Under the pieces are notes generated by a model. That model had not been told where the DNA came from and did not search any database. It was given only the letters and a program-made list of their open reading frames with translations. A DNA stretch of 64,000 bases from Aeromonas piscicola. Its GTDB lineage: Bacteria > Pseudomonadota > Gammaproteobacteria > Enterobacterales > Aeromonadaceae. Position 1 is the first letter of the stretch. Each line of letters starts with the position of its first letter. Position numbers and translations under genes: made by a program. Positions 41,424-54,128 of this stretch are shown here, piece by piece. The stretch is taken from contig NZ_CDBL01000080.1 in assembly GCF_000820005.1 (NCBI RefSeq), forward strand, positions 1-64,000. The letters run 5' to 3'.

Positions 41424-42011
41424 TTAACGACTAAACCAGAAATAGGCCACAACGGCCAAACCAATACAGAGCCAGCCCAGCACGTCCACATAGTGCATCA
41501 GCTTGCGCTCCATCTTCTCACCGCCCCAGCGCATCAGCCCCGCGACCAAAAAGAAGCGCATGCCACGGCCGATCAACGAGGTCACGATGAAGGGCAACAG
41601 CGCCATTTGCAGCAGGCCTGCCGTGACGGTAAACACCTTGTAGGGGATCGGCGTGAAGCTGGCAATAAAAATCACCCAGATGCCCCACTGCTCGAACCAC
41701 TGCCGGGCCAGACCAATCTTGTCTTCGTATCCCACCGAGGCAACCAGCGGCTGCACCACGGGCTCCCACAGGGCATAGCCGAGTACATAGCCAAACAGCG
41801 CCCCCAATACGGAGAAGGTCGTTGCCAACCCGGCGTAGTGCCACGCCTTGTACGGCCTGGCCAGCGCCATGGGCGCCAGCATCACGTCCACCGGGATCGG
41901 CCAGAACACCGACTCGACAAAGGCGGTGATCGCCAGATAATAAGGGGCGTACTTGTGGCGGGCCACTGCATCACCAACACGTACAGACGAGAAAACAAGG
42001 TCACTCAACAT
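41424..42011 (-). CDS. yqaA: DedA/YqaA family inner-membrane protein
   Basis: A 195-residue protein with ~5 hydrophobic segments and the DedA/VTT pattern ([37 protein letters not shown]). DedA relatives act as lipid flippases or affect membrane-potential homeostasis; the YqaA branch is uncharacterised. Its start overlaps the 3' end of pcm by 11 nt, and it precedes nlpD, a neighbourhood also seen in Vibrio and Shewanella as I recall it. Confidence 0.9.
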   Translation of the reverse strand: MLSDLVFSSVRVGDAVARHKYAPYYLAITAFVESVFWPIPVDVMLAPMALARPYKAWHYAGLATTFSVLGALFGYVLGYALWEPVVQPLVASVGYEDKIGLARQWFEQWGIWVIFIASFTPIPYKVFTVTAGLLQMALLPFIVTSLIGRGMRFFLVAGLMRWGGEKMERKLMHYVDVLGWLCIGLAVVAYFWFSR

Positions 42012-42618
42012 CTCCGTCGATCAGGGGAACAAACCGCACCGGCTCCAGGATCTTGCTGGTCAGCTGGGAGCCGGATCGCTCGATCAGCTGCAGCGTCTGC
42101 TGGCTGTCTCCCACCGGCAGTACCAGACGGCCGCCATCGGCCAGTTGATCGGTGAGGGCTGTGGGCACCTCGCTGGCCGCCGCCGTCACCAGGATCGCAT
42201 CAAACGGCCCCTTGTTGGGCCAACCCAGCCAGCCGTTGCCGTGCTTGGCGGAGACATTGTGCAGATCGAGCTGCCGCAGCCGGCGTCTTGCCTGAAACTG
42301 CAGCAACTTGATCCGTTCCACCGTGTAGACATGCTCCACCAGATGGGCCAGCACCGCCGTCTGATAACCGGAGCCAGTGCCGATCTCCAGCACGTGGGCC
42401 GGATCATTCTGGATCAGCAACTCGGTCATCCGCGCCACCATATAAGGCTGGGAGATGGTCTGACCGTGGCCGATGGGCAACGCCGTGTTGTCCCAGGCCT
42501 TGTGGGCCATGGCTTCATCCACAAACAGCTGGCGCGGCACTTTCGCAATCGCCGCGAGTACGCGGAAATCACGAATGTCCTGTGCGATCAGCTGGTTTAA
42601 CAGGCGCTGTACTATCAC
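42001..42618 (-). CDS. pcm: Protein-L-isoaspartate O-methyltransferase
   Basis: A 205-residue SAM-dependent repair enzyme methylating isoaspartyl residues in aged proteins. It shows [16 protein letters not shown], the SAM-binding [18 protein letters not shown], and [12 protein letters not shown]. It lies 4 nt after surE, in the conserved surE-pcm-nlpD-rpoS stress cluster. Confidence 0.97.
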   Translation of the reverse strand: MIVQRLLNQLIAQDIRDFRVLAAIAKVPRQLFVDEAMAHKAWDNTALPIGHGQTISQPYMVARMTELLIQNDPAHVLEIGTGSGYQTAVLAHLVEHVYTVERIKLLQFQARRRLRQLDLHNVSAKHGNGWLGWPNKGPFDAILVTAAASEVPTALTDQLADGGRLVLPVGDSQQTLQLIERSGSQLTSKILEPVRFVPLIDGDVE

Positions 42619-42622
42619 ACCT

Positions 42623-43384
42623 TCATCCCTGCAGGTCTAACCAAGCCCCCAGACCCGCCAGACTGCTGTAGGCAGTCATATCGATGGTCAGGGGGGTGAT
42701 CGAGACGTAGCCCTGCTCGATGGCGGCGAAATCCGTGCCTTCTCCCGCATCCTGCTGGCTGCCGGGGGGGCCGATCCAGTAGATGGGCTGACCACGGGGA
42801 TCCTCGCTGCAGATCACAGATTCCGCCCGATGACGGTTGCCAAGGCGAGTCACCCTGATCCCCTTGATCTGATCGAGGGGCAGGTCCGGCACGTTGACGT
42901 TGAGGATCTGATCGGCAGGCAGCGGGTGCACCATCATGCCCTTCACCAGCAGGGCCGCATAGTGGGCCGCGCTGGCGAAATGGGTCTTGCCTACCAGCGA
43001 GATGGCCAGCGAGGGAAAGCCGAGGTGACGCCCTTCGGTAGCCGCCGCGACCGTGCCCGAGTAGATGACATCATCCCCCAGGTTGGCACCGTGGTTGATG
43101 CCAGCCACCACCATGTCGGGTTCAGGGCGCACCAGTTCGTTGACCGCCAGATGCACGCAGTCGGTCGGCGTCCCCTTCACCGCATAGCTCTCGATCCCAT
43201 TAAAACCGGTTTCGCTGAGACGGGTAACCCGCAACGGCACCTCCAGCGTCAGGGAGTGACTCGCGCCGCTGCGGTTGCGATCCGGCGCCACCACTATGAC
43301 TTCGCCACAGGCCGTCAGCGCAGCGCTGAGGGCTCGGATCCCCTCGGCATGCACGCCATCGTCATTACTGACCAGAATTCGCAT
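42623..43384 (-). CDS. surE: 5'/3'-nucleotidase SurE
   Basis: A 253-residue survival protein, a metal-dependent nucleotidase and exopolyphosphatase. The start [16 protein letters not shown] contains the catalytic Asp-Asp pair, and [11 protein letters not shown] is conserved. The start at ATG 43384 is chosen by alignment and equals the E. coli length. It overlaps truD by 20 nt, so translation is probably coupled. Confidence 0.98.
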   Translation of the reverse strand: MRILVSNDDGVHAEGIRALSAALTACGEVIVVAPDRNRSGASHSLTLEVPLRVTRLSETGFNGIESYAVKGTPTDCVHLAVNELVRPEPDMVVAGINHGANLGDDVIYSGTVAAATEGRHLGFPSLAISLVGKTHFASAAHYAALLVKGMMVHPLPADQILNVNVPDLPLDQIKGIRVTRLGNRHRAESVICSEDPRGQPIYWIGPPGSQQDAGEGTDFAAIEQGYVSITPLTIDMTAYSSLAGLGAWLDLQG

Positions 43385-44423
43385 CGGACTGATTCCTGAA
43401 ACCATGATCGGCCTCTTCGGCCTGCATTAATTCGCGTACCACGCTGGTAGCAAAGGCACCGGCCGGCAGGAAGAACGACAGGGTCAAGACATCGCCGTCC
43501 AGTTGCCAGCTCATCTGTTCCGGCTTGAGCAGGAGCGGGCGGCGGTCCTGATCCAGCCCGGCCTTCTCCAGACCTGCGCACCATTCAGGGTAAGCGGCAA
43601 GCACTCCCTGCTCGAACTCGGCCGCCGTCCCCTGGCTCGCCAGCCGGCCACGGCCCCACTGGGGGGCAGTCAGCTGCACGTCACCGGAGGCGAGACGCGC
43701 CTCCAGCTCCGGGGTCAGCAACTCTTCGCTGAAGATGGAGTGGCTGCCCTTGAGCATCACGCAATCACCGGCCAGCAGCTGATGAGCCAGCCCCTGCTCG
43801 ATACGGGCGCTGACGATGGCATTGAACAGCATGCTGCGGGCGGCGGAGAGGTAGAGGGAGCGCTTGTTGCGATCATTGATCCGCTTGCCGGCAAACATCG
43901 CCTTGGCCGCTTCCAGGTTGTTGCCACCACGACCAAAACGCTGCTCGCCGTAATAGTTCGGCACTCCCTGACTGGCGATGGCCTGCAGGCGTGACGCCAG
44001 TCCCTCGGTCTGTTCCAGCCCGGTCAGACGCAGGGTGAAGTGGTTGCCCTTGAGGTAACCAACCCGCAATTTCCGGTTGTGACGCCTGGCTTGCAAGATC
44101 TGGATGCTGTCGCTCTGGATGACCGAGAGATCCGGCTCGCTCTTGCCCGGCAGGTGAATGCCGAACCACTGCTCGGTCACGGCATGGCGATCCTTGAGGC
44201 CAGCCCAAGTCACAGCATTGCGATTGACCCCGGCCGCATCGGCCAGCAGGCCCGCCACCCAGGCGGTGTTCTCGCCGGTTTTGCGCACCCGCACGAAAAT
44301 GTGTTCGCCCTCGCCGCAGGGCTCGAAGCCGAGATCCTCAACCACCACGAAATCACTGGCCTCGGCCTTGAGGATGCCACGGGCGACGGGCGCTCCGTGC
44401 AGATAACTGAGTTGTTCCAACAT
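43365..44423 (-). CDS. truD: tRNA pseudouridine(13) synthase TruD
   Basis: A 352-residue enzyme modifying U13 of tRNA-Glu. The catalytic region [18 protein letters not shown] holds the nucleophilic Asp, and [17 protein letters not shown] is the family hallmark. It begins at the last base of the ispF stop codon, an overlap typical of the ispDF-truD-surE operon. Confidence 0.97.
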   Translation of the reverse strand: MLEQLSYLHGAPVARGILKAEASDFVVVEDLGFEPCGEGEHIFVRVRKTGENTAWVAGLLADAAGVNRNAVTWAGLKDRHAVTEQWFGIHLPGKSEPDLSVIQSDSIQILQARRHNRKLRVGYLKGNHFTLRLTGLEQTEGLASRLQAIASQGVPNYYGEQRFGRGGNNLEAAKAMFAGKRINDRNKRSLYLSAARSMLFNAIVSARIEQGLAHQLLAGDCVMLKGSHSIFSEELLTPELEARLASGDVQLTAPQWGRGRLASQGTAAEFEQGVLAAYPEWCAGLEKAGLDQDRRPLLLKPEQMSWQLDGDVLTLSFFLPAGAFATSVVRELMQAEEADHGFRNQSDANSGQ

Positions 44424-44899
44424 TATTGTTTCACCAGTAAGACGACGGCTTCGGTGGCGATCCCTTCCTTGCGCCCCGTAAACCCGAGTTGTTCTGTGGT
44501 AGTCGCCTTGACATTCACCCGGTTCAAATCACACATCAGGTCGGCGGCCAGCACGGCGCACATGGCATCGATATGGGGCGCCATCTTGGGGGCCTGGGCT
44601 ATGATGGTCACGTCCAGATTGCCGATGGCATAACCCGCCTTTTTTACTCTGGCAAACACGTCCCGCAGCAGGATCCGGCTGTCGATCCCCTTGAATTGCG
44701 CCGCGGTATCCGGAAAGTGGCGGCCTATGTCACCGGCGCCTATGGCGCCAAGCAGGGCATCGCTCACCGCGTGCAGTACCACATCACCGTCGGAGTGGGC
44801 CAGCAGGCCCTGTTCATACGGCACGGCGACGCCACCCAGCATGCAGGGACCAACCCCACCAAATTTGTGTACATCAAAACCATGTCCAATTCGTATCAC
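44423..44899 (-). CDS. ispF: 2-C-methyl-D-erythritol 2,4-cyclodiphosphate synthase
   Basis: IspF cyclises CDP-ME-2-phosphate in the MEP isoprenoid pathway. It has the zinc ligands in [14 protein letters not shown] (Asp and His), [19 protein letters not shown], and a C-terminal [11 protein letters not shown] prefer GTG 44899 (158 residues, E. coli 159), which has GGAGG nine bases upstream; ATG 44908 would leave GGAGG touching the start codon. Two decayed copies of the start region lie between it and ispD. Confidence 0.95.
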   Translation of the reverse strand: MIRIGHGFDVHKFGGVGPCMLGGVAVPYEQGLLAHSDGDVVLHAVSDALLGAIGAGDIGRHFPDTAAQFKGIDSRILLRDVFARVKKAGYAIGNLDVTIIAQAPKMAPHIDAMCAVLAADLMCDLNRVNVKATTTEQLGFTGRKEGIATEAVVLLVKQ

Positions 44900-44900
44900 G

Positions 44901-45042
44901 CCTGACATCCTCCAAACACGCAGGAAACTTCTCCGCCTAAACCTTGTTCACCTCAAGATCGGCCTGACATCCTCCAAACAGGCAGGAGACTCATCCACCC
45001 AAACCTTGTGCACCTCAACTGCATGTCCCATCCGGATCATGC
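44901..45042 (-). repeat. Two decayed tandem copies of the ispF start region
   Basis: Two 56-nt repeats, 44901-44956 and 44963-45018, differ at a handful of positions and each includes TTTGGAGGATGTCAGG. The segment 44998-45042 also matches the true ispF start (44856-44900): it encodes IRMGHAVEVHKV against [12 protein letters not shown]. The middle copy keeps only EVNKV followed by a stop. These look like successive duplications of the ispF 5' end plus leader. Confidence 0.82.
44948..45040 (-). CDS. 30-codon mini-ORF derived from the ispF 5' end
   Basis: ATG 45040 has an excellent Shine-Dalgarno AGGAG (45046-45050), better placed than that of ispF. It encodes MIRMGHAVEVHKVWVDES followed by ACLEDVRPILR and stops at 44948. 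The first 12 codons match ispF but the zinc ligand Asp is changed to Glu. It cannot be a functional enzyme. It may be a translated remnant or leader peptide upstream of ispF. Whether it is expressed is unknown. Confidence 0.5.
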   Translation of the reverse strand: MIRMGHAVEVHKVWVDESPACLEDVRPILR

Positions 45043-45067
45043 TCGCTCCTTGTCTGGGTGTATCGAC

Positions 45068-45754
45068 TTATGCCTGCTGGCTTAAAAACAGCCCCGCCAG
45101 AGAAAGATCTTCCGGCCGGGTCACCTTGATGTTGTCGGCACGCCCTTCCACCATGCGCACGGTGAAACCGGCACGCTCCATGGCGGAGGCCTCGTCGGTA
45201 ATGGTGGCCCCCAAGGCCAACCCCTCCTCCAGCGCCCGCAGCAGAGTATGGGTGGGGAACATCTGCGGCGTCAGGGCATGCCAGAGCTGCTCGCGATCAA
45301 CGGTGCCGAGTATGTTGCCCATGGCGTCTGAACGCTTCATGGTGTCACGTACCCGGCTGCCGAGAATGGCGCCACCACACGGGATGGCGGTGGCGATGAG
45401 CCGGTCGAGATCGCCGTGGGTCAGACAGGGACGGGCGGCATCGTGCACCAGCACCCACCCCCCCTCTGCCACATGCAGCGCATTGACAACGGAAAAGGCG
45501 CGCTCGGCGCCCCCCTCTACCCGTAGGACACGCGGGTCGGTCGCAACGGGCAGGGCATCAAACCAGCGATCGTGGGGCGCCAGCGCCACTATCACCCGAG
45601 CGATGGCCGGGTGTGACAGCAGGGCGCCGAGGGTATGCTCGAGAATGGTCTGTCCCGCCAGTTGCAGATACTGTTTCGGACAATCGGCGCCCATCCGGCT
45701 GCCAATCCCGGCGGCGGGGACTATGGCGGTCAGCCCGGTCTGGCGATCAGTCAT
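45068..45754 (-). CDS. ispD: 2-C-methyl-D-erythritol 4-phosphate cytidylyltransferase
   Basis: A 228-residue enzyme forming CDP-ME in the MEP pathway. The nucleotide-binding VPAAGIGSRMGADCPKQYL, VLVHDAARPCLTHGDLDRLI and ITDEASAMERAG are conserved. Its start overlaps the ftsB end by 8 nt. It is separated from ispF by ~170 nt of repeated DNA instead of the tight junction usual in this operon. Confidence 0.97.
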   Translation of the reverse strand: MTDRQTGLTAIVPAAGIGSRMGADCPKQYLQLAGQTILEHTLGALLSHPAIARVIVALAPHDRWFDALPVATDPRVLRVEGGAERAFSVVNALHVAEGGWVLVHDAARPCLTHGDLDRLIATAIPCGGAILGSRVRDTMKRSDAMGNILGTVDREQLWHALTPQMFPTHTLLRALEEGLALGATITDEASAMERAGFTVRMVEGRADNIKVTRPEDLSLAGLFLSQQA

Positions 45755-46064
45755 CGTAGGCTGCGTCTCCCGAGCTGGAGCCCTTGTCCTTATCCTTGGG
45801 GATGATCCGGTAGAAGGTCTCGCCCTGCTTGATGTAGCCGAGATCGTTGCGCGACAGCTCCTCTATGGCCTCGAGGCCCGAGGTCAGATCGTCAATCTCG
45901 CGATAAATCAGGTTGTTGCGATCCTTGAGTACCAGATTGTCCTGTTGCTGCCGGGAGATGGCGTCGGACAATTCGTGATAATCGGACAGGCCATTCTTCC
46001 CCAACCAGAGGTCATATTGAAGCCCTCCCAACAGGAAGAGCAGGATAAGAGTGAGTAGCCGCAT
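45747..46064 (-). CDS. ftsB: Cell division protein FtsB
   Basis: A 105-residue bitopic membrane protein of the FtsQLB complex: a short cytoplasmic N-terminus, one TM helix (LLTLILLFLLGGLQYDLWL), then a periplasmic coiled coil (DAISRQQQDNLVLKDRNNLI) and ELSRNDLGYIKQGETFYRII. The start at ATG 46064 is preceded by AAGGAGA. It lies between eno and ispD as in E. coli, overlapping ispD. Confidence 0.95.
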   Translation of the reverse strand: MRLLTLILLFLLGGLQYDLWLGKNGLSDYHELSDAISRQQQDNLVLKDRNNLIYREIDDLTSGLEAIEELSRNDLGYIKQGETFYRIIPKDKDKGSSSGDAAYDD

Positions 46065-46190
46065 GCACTGAGTCTCCTTCAAGCGGCCTAGTTTCCCATA
46101 TTCGCAGGCAAGACAAAAGGAAGCCTGTGTCCCGGATCGGGTGGGCCGGAATAAAAAATGCAGAAACCGCCCCCGGCGATGACGGAAACG

Positions 46191-46216
46191 AAAAAACCCC
46201 GCCAGATTGGCGGGGC
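46191..46216 (-). terminator. eno terminator
   Basis: CCCCGCCA/TGGCGGGG with a 3-nt loop and, on the minus strand, a following T6. It separates eno from ftsB. Confidence 0.9.
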
Positions 46217-46243
46217 TTTGAGCAGATTAAGGGCGAGCTGGAA

Positions 46244-47614
<1,371 letters not shown>

Positions 47615-47634
47615 TCAACCGCATTTATTTTCAA

Positions 47635-49290
<1,656 letters not shown>

Positions 49291-49412
49291 TTAGGGAATT
49301 TAAGGGGTGCTTCGGGGATGAAGCAGGACGGGGAAACAGTATACCAAAACCCCCTCTCCCAAACAATGAACAAAAATCTATCAGGCTCACCGCTCCCTCA
49401 TCTTGCGCCAAA

Positions 49413-50210
49413 TCAACTTTGTTCGGTTTCCTTGGCCTTGTCCCAGGCTGCGTCCAGCTTTTCCAGTGAGCAATCGGTCATTTTCAGCCCTTCCGCGGCG
49501 ATAAACTGCTCAACCTGACGAAAGCGACGTTCGAACTTGGCGTTGGCGCCCCGCAGCACCTGCTCCGGATCCTTGCCCAAGTGACGCACCAGATTGACGG
49601 TGGCAAACAAGAGATCGCCAAGCTCATCGCTCACCCGCGCCTCGTCCACGTCGGCCATCAGCGCCTCTTCCATCACTTCGTCGATCTCTTCGTGGATCTT
49701 GTCCACCACAGGCCCCAGGGTTTTCCAGTCAAAACCGACGGTGGCGCAGCGTTTCTGGATCTTGGCGGCGCGGGTCAGGGCCGGCAGCGCGAGCGGAATG
49801 TCATCCAGCACGCTTTCCTTGTCGAGCGCGGCCCGCTCCCTGGCCTTCTCGGCCTCCCAGTTCACCTTCACCGCCTGCTCGTCACCGAGATCAGCATCGG
49901 AAAACACATGGGGATGACGGCGAATGAGCTTCTCGCTCACCGTATCCACGATATCGGCGAAATCGAACAGCCCCTGCTCCTTGCCAAGCTGGGCGTAGAA
50001 GACCACCTGGAACAGCAAATCGCCGAGTTCCCCCTTCAATCCCTGCCAATCGCGGGTTTCGATGGCATCGGCAACCTCATAAGCCTCTTCCAGCGTGTGC
50101 GGCACTATGGTCTGGAAGCTCTGCTTGAGATCCCAGGGGCAACCCTCTTGCGGGTCGCGCAGGCGAGACATGATATCGAGCAGTTGAGGCAGGTCGTAAC
50201 GTTGGGACAT
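49413..50210 (-). CDS. mazG: Nucleoside triphosphate pyrophosphohydrolase MazG
   Basis: A 265-residue, two-domain all-alpha NTP pyrophosphatase (E. coli 263). The N-terminal metal motif [14 protein letters not shown]...[14 protein letters not shown] and its repeat [19 protein letters not shown] are visible. It hydrolyses abnormal NTPs and lowers ppGpp. It follows relA with a hairpin between, which fits its link to the stringent response. Confidence 0.97.
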   Translation of the reverse strand: MSQRYDLPQLLDIMSRLRDPQEGCPWDLKQSFQTIVPHTLEEAYEVADAIETRDWQGLKGELGDLLFQVVFYAQLGKEQGLFDFADIVDTVSEKLIRRHPHVFSDADLGDEQAVKVNWEAEKARERAALDKESVLDDIPLALPALTRAAKIQKRCATVGFDWKTLGPVVDKIHEEIDEVMEEALMADVDEARVSDELGDLLFATVNLVRHLGKDPEQVLRGANAKFERRFRQVEQFIAAEGLKMTDCSLEKLDAAWDKAKETEQS

Positions 50211-50242
50211 GGGAGATTCGCTTTCAAGTCGTTCAAACAGGG

Positions 50243-50274
50243 GAAAAGCGACCGGCCACCCAGGGCCGGTCGCT
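50243..50274 (-). terminator. Hairpin between relA and mazG
   Basis: AGCGACCGGCC/GGCCGGTCGCT, 11 bp with a 6-nt loop, followed by TTTT on the minus strand. It is a probable (partial) terminator of relA. Confidence 0.8.
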
Positions 50275-50279
50275 GAGCA

Positions 50280-52490
50280 TCAGAGGCGCTTGGCGCTGAT
50301 CACGTCGTTGAGCTGGCTGAGCTTGGCCAACGCCCGGTTGAAGGCGTTGATGTTGTAAATCTCCAGCTCCATGTCGATCTCGGCAGTCTGCTCGCGCACG
50401 TTGGAGCGCGAGCGCACTCCCATCACGTTGATCTTCTCGTTGGCCAGCACTGTGGTGATGTCCCGCAGCAGACCCGAGCGATCGTTGGAGAGGATGCGAA
50501 TGGTGAGGCCATAACCACCCGAGTAGTTCTCCCCCCACACAGCATCGATCAGTCGCTCCGGGTTGCGACGGGAGAGCTCCTTGAGCTGCTCGCAATCATC
50601 TCTGTGGATGGACACCCCGCGCCCCATGGTGATGAAGCCCTGAATGGTGTCGCCCGGAATGGGCTGGCAGCAGCGGGCGATGTGGGTCATCAGATTGCCG
50701 ACCCCTTCCACCACTATGTGATCCTTGGGCTTGGGCCGGAACGGGGTATTGGCCTTCTGCTCCAGCCTTTCCAGCACACGGCGATCTTCTTCCTCAGCCG
50801 TCGGCTTGTTGTAACGGGTGTCCAGGTAGTTGAGCAGCTGGTTGATGCGGATGTCGCCGCTGCCGATACCGGCCAGCAGGTCTTCCAGCTCCTCGGCGTG
50901 GAAACGCTCGAGCACCACCTTGTCCACCTTGGAGAGGGTCAGGTTGTGCCTGTCCAGCTCCTTCTCCAACAGCTCCTTGCCGGCGGCTATGTTCTTGTCC
51001 CGATCCAGCTTTCTGAACCAGGTGGCCACCTTGGCCCGTGCGCGGCTGGAACGCAGGAAGCCGGAGTTGGGGTTCATCCAGTCGCGGCTCGGGTTCGGCT
51101 CCTTCTGGGTGATCACCTCCACCTGATCGCCGGTCTGCAGCGCGTAGGTGAACGGCACTATGCGGCCGTCAATCTTGGCACCGATGCAGCGGTGGCCGAT
51201 CATGCTGTGGACGTGATAGGCAAAATCGAGTGGGGTGGCCCCCGCCGGCAGGTCGATGACATCCCCTTTCGGGGTGAACACATAGACCCTGTCCTCGAAT
51301 ACCTGACTGCGCAGATCTTCGAGCAGGGATCCGCTTTCGGAGAGATCTTCCTGCCAGGCGAGCAGCTTGCGCAGCCACTCGATCTTGTCTTCAAAGTTGT
51401 TGGCCTTGTTGGCGGCCTGCGCCCCTTCCTTGTAACGCCAGTGAGCAGCCACGCCCAGCTCGGCATCCTGATGCATCTGGTCGGTACGGATCTGTATCTC
51501 CACCGTCTTGCCCTCTGGCCCCACCACGACAGTGTGGATGGACTGGTAACCATTGGGTTTCGGGTTGGCGACATAGTCGTCAAACTCGCGGGGAATATGG
51601 TGGAAATGGGTATGGACTATGCCGAGCGCCGCGTAGCAATCCTGCAGCCGCTTGGTCACCACACGCACGGCACGCACGTCGAACAGTTCGTTGAATTCGA
51701 GGTGCTTCTTCTGCATCTTGCGCCAGATGCTGTAGATGTGTTTCGGACGCCCGTAAACCTCGGCCTCGACCCCCGCCTCTTTCAGCCCGTCGCGCAGAGA
51801 CTGCACGAACTCGCGGATGTAGCGCTCCCGGTCGAGGCGCTTCTCGTCCAGCTGCTTGGCGATCTGCTTGTAGGTGTCCGGGTGCAGGTAACGGAAGGCG
51901 AGATCTTCCAGCTCCCATTTGAGCTGACCTATGCCGAGCCGGTTGGCGAGCGGCGCATAGATGTTGGTGATCTCCTGGGCCATCAGCACCCGGGTCTCTT
52001 CATCCGCCTTCTTCGCTTCCCGCAGGCAGGCGATACGCTCCGCCAGCTTGATGACAACTGCGCGCACATCCTCGACCATGGCGAGCAGCATGCGCCGCAC
52101 ATTGTCGACCTGCTCCGGCGAAGTCTCGCTGCGGTGCAGGGTCTGCAGGGAGCGGATGGCTTCCATCTCCAGCACCCCTTCCACCAGCTTGGCGATCTTG
52201 GGACCGAAGTCTTCGTCCATCCGCTCCTGGCTGATGAGGCCGGCTTCGACGAAGGGGTAGATGATGGCGGCCTTGAGGGTGCCGAGATCCATGCTGAGCA
52301 TCAGCAGAATACCCGCCATCTCGACACCACGCACCAGCAGACGGTTGGTGAGCGCCTCGTCACCGAGCGTCAGACAGTACTGGTAGACGGTTCGCAACTG
52401 ATCCTTGTCACTGTCACTTAAGGAGAGCGAGCTGACCCACTCTTCCAGGGTGAAGTTGTCTTTCAAATGAATATCGCGAACCGCAACCAT
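50280..52490 (-). CDS. relA: GTP pyrophosphokinase RelA
   Basis: A 736-residue ribosome-associated (p)ppGpp synthetase of the stringent response. The HD domain is degenerate (LSMDLGTLKAAIIYPFVEAG lacks the HD pair), as in RelA and unlike SpoT. The synthetase domain (YSIWRKMQKKHLEFNELFDVRAVR; NPKPNGYQSIHTVV), TGS domain (VYVFTPKGDVIDLPAGATPLDFAY) and C-terminal ACT domain (GLTIRILSNDRSGLLRDITTVL) are all visible. A nested inverted repeat lies ~85-135 nt upstream. Confidence 0.98.
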   Translation of the reverse strand: MVAVRDIHLKDNFTLEEWVSSLSLSDSDKDQLRTVYQYCLTLGDEALTNRLLVRGVEMAGILLMLSMDLGTLKAAIIYPFVEAGLISQERMDEDFGPKIAKLVEGVLEMEAIRSLQTLHRSETSPEQVDNVRRMLLAMVEDVRAVVIKLAERIACLREAKKADEETRVLMAQEITNIYAPLANRLGIGQLKWELEDLAFRYLHPDTYKQIAKQLDEKRLDRERYIREFVQSLRDGLKEAGVEAEVYGRPKHIYSIWRKMQKKHLEFNELFDVRAVRVVTKRLQDCYAALGIVHTHFHHIPREFDDYVANPKPNGYQSIHTVVVGPEGKTVEIQIRTDQMHQDAELGVAAHWRYKEGAQAANKANNFEDKIEWLRKLLAWQEDLSESGSLLEDLRSQVFEDRVYVFTPKGDVIDLPAGATPLDFAYHVHSMIGHRCIGAKIDGRIVPFTYALQTGDQVEVITQKEPNPSRDWMNPNSGFLRSSRARAKVATWFRKLDRDKNIAAGKELLEKELDRHNLTLSKVDKVVLERFHAEELEDLLAGIGSGDIRINQLLNYLDTRYNKPTAEEEDRRVLERLEQKANTPFRPKPKDHIVVEGVGNLMTHIARCCQPIPGDTIQGFITMGRGVSIHRDDCEQLKELSRRNPERLIDAVWGENYSGGYGLTIRILSNDRSGLLRDITTVLANEKINVMGVRSRSNVREQTAEIDMELEIYNINAFNRALAKLSQLNDVISAKRL

Positions 52491-52572
52491 GGTATCAATC
52501 CTTTAAATTATTGGGCCGAAAGCTGCCGCTTCCTCCCCCTCACCTGATGAGACTGCCTCAAATGGGGATATC

Positions 52573-52621
52573 TGGAGAACTTTTCAAGGCATATTGTCAA
52601 TAAAGACAATAGAGTTCTCCA
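52573..52621. repeat. Nested inverted repeat upstream of relA
   Basis: Outer arms TGGAGAACT (52573-52581) and AGTTCTCCA (52613-52621) enclose inner arms ATTGTC (52593-52598) and GACAAT (52605-52610) around AATAAA. Both pairs are perfect. No T-run follows either side. It could be an operator pair or a cruciform/hairpin in the relA leader. Confidence 0.7.
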
Positions 52622-52663
52622 ACAGGCCCTGCCGATTTACGAGGGTCTAGATTACCTCAATCA

Positions 52664-52729
52664 TTACTGCTCAAACAGCGCAATGGCGTCCAGATGGCCG
52701 CAGCGACGGAACATCCGGACATCCTCTGC
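52664..52729 (-). repeat. In-frame tandem copy of the rlmD 3' end
   Basis: Directly after the rlmD stop (TAA, 52730-52732) 22 in-frame codons read AEDVRMFRRCGHLDAIALFEQ then TAA. The real tail reads LDMFPHTGHLESMALFERG then stop. The copy keeps the frame, has no indel in the aligned part except one codon, and no earlier stop. Stop-codon readthrough would add 21 residues to RlmD. Confidence 0.82.
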
Positions 52730-54052
52730 TTAGCCCCGCTCAAACAGCGCCATTGACTCGAGATGCCCCGTGTGCGGGAACATGTCGAGCATCCCCAGGC
52801 GCACCAGTCGGTAGCCCCCTTTCACCAGTACCTGACTGTCACGGGCCAGGGTGACCGGGTTACAGGAAACGTAGACCACTCGCTTGGGTGAAAGTTTCAC
52901 GACGTGACCCATCACCTCCAGCGCACCGGGGCGAGCCGGATCCAGCAGCACCAGATCGAACCCTTCCCGCGCCCAGGACATCCCGACTATGTCACCGCTC
53001 AAGTCCGCCTTGTAGAAACGGGCATTGTCGATGCCATTGCGACGGGCGTTCTCCTCGGCGCGGGCCACCATGGCCAGATCCCCTTCGACACCCACCACTT
53101 CACGGGCCTGACGGGCTAGTGGCAGGGTGAAGTTGCCGATGCCGCAGAACAGATCCAGCACCTTGTCATCCTTGCTCGCCCCGAGCCACGCCAGCGCCTG
53201 GGCCACCATGCTCTGGTTGATGGGGCCATTGACCTGAATGAAATCACCGGGAGCGAATGCAAGAGACAGGCCATCCAGTGAATAGGATGGCTGGAATACT
53301 TGATGCAACGGCTCGATGCGTTCATCGGCCGCCTGCAGGTAAAGGTCTATTCCCTGCGCCTGCGCAAACGCCACCAACAGGGCGCGATCCGCTTCGTTGG
53401 GACGACCCGTGTGGCGCAGCAGCATCATGATCCCCTGCTCTGCCTGGATAAGCTCCGCATGGCCCAGCTCACGCTGGCTCTTGAGGCGATTGAGGCATTC
53501 GCGCAGCGGCACTATGAGGGCAGAGAGCGGCTCGGCCAGCACGGGGCAACCCTCAATCTCCACCAGGTCGTTGGATTGGCGACGACGAAAACCGACCCGC
53601 GTGCAGCGGCCATTCTTGTCAAACTTGATGGCCAGCCGGCAGACCCGGCGATAGGCGCGAGACTCCCCTGTCAGCACGGGCTCCAGCACTGGCGCCTTGA
53701 TCTGCCCCAGTCGTTCGAACAGGCTGACCAGCCCGGCCTCTTTGGCGGCCTGCTGATCCGCTTCGCCGAGGTGCTGGGCATTGCAGCCACCGCACTCGCG
53801 GTAGTGGTTGCAGAAGGGGGCAATGCGGTTCGCCACCGGGGTCACTATCTGTTGCAAGGCGGCGTGAGCATACTGCTTCTTGTCTTCAAGGATACGGGCC
53901 TTGACCTGCTCGCCGGGCAGTGCCCCTTCGATGAAGATCGCCTTGCCCTGATGACGGCCGATACCGACGCAGTGGTGATCCAGACTGTCTACCGTAAATT
54001 CAATACGTTGGGGCTGGGTGGATTTCTTTTGGGGCTTGAAAAACTGGGCCAT
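52730..54052 (-). CDS. rlmD: 23S rRNA (uracil-1939-C5) methyltransferase RlmD
   Basis: A 440-residue SAM-dependent methyltransferase (formerly RumA; E. coli 433). It has an N-terminal TRAM domain, the [4Fe-4S] cysteines in CNHYRECGGCNAQ plus an upstream/downstream partner (GCPV region), SAM-binding VLDLFCGIGNFTLPLA and the catalytic Cys in VVYVSCNPVTLARD. It diverges from barA, an arrangement conserved in enterics. Its 3' end is duplicated downstream. Confidence 0.97.
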   Translation of the reverse strand: MAQFFKPQKKSTQPQRIEFTVDSLDHHCVGIGRHQGKAIFIEGALPGEQVKARILEDKKQYAHAALQQIVTPVANRIAPFCNHYRECGGCNAQHLGEADQQAAKEAGLVSLFERLGQIKAPVLEPVLTGESRAYRRVCRLAIKFDKNGRCTRVGFRRRQSNDLVEIEGCPVLAEPLSALIVPLRECLNRLKSQRELGHAELIQAEQGIMMLLRHTGRPNEADRALLVAFAQAQGIDLYLQAADERIEPLHQVFQPSYSLDGLSLAFAPGDFIQVNGPINQSMVAQALAWLGASKDDKVLDLFCGIGNFTLPLARQAREVVGVEGDLAMVARAEENARRNGIDNARFYKADLSGDIVGMSWAREGFDLVLLDPARPGALEVMGHVVKLSPKRVVYVSCNPVTLARDSQVLVKGGYRLVRLGMLDMFPHTGHLESMALFERG

Positions 54053-54128
54053 AAAACTTGGTGCCTATAGGTGGCTATGTCATGATTATGGAATCTGCAG
54101 CAGGCTATTGTCCCACAAGAATAATAGT

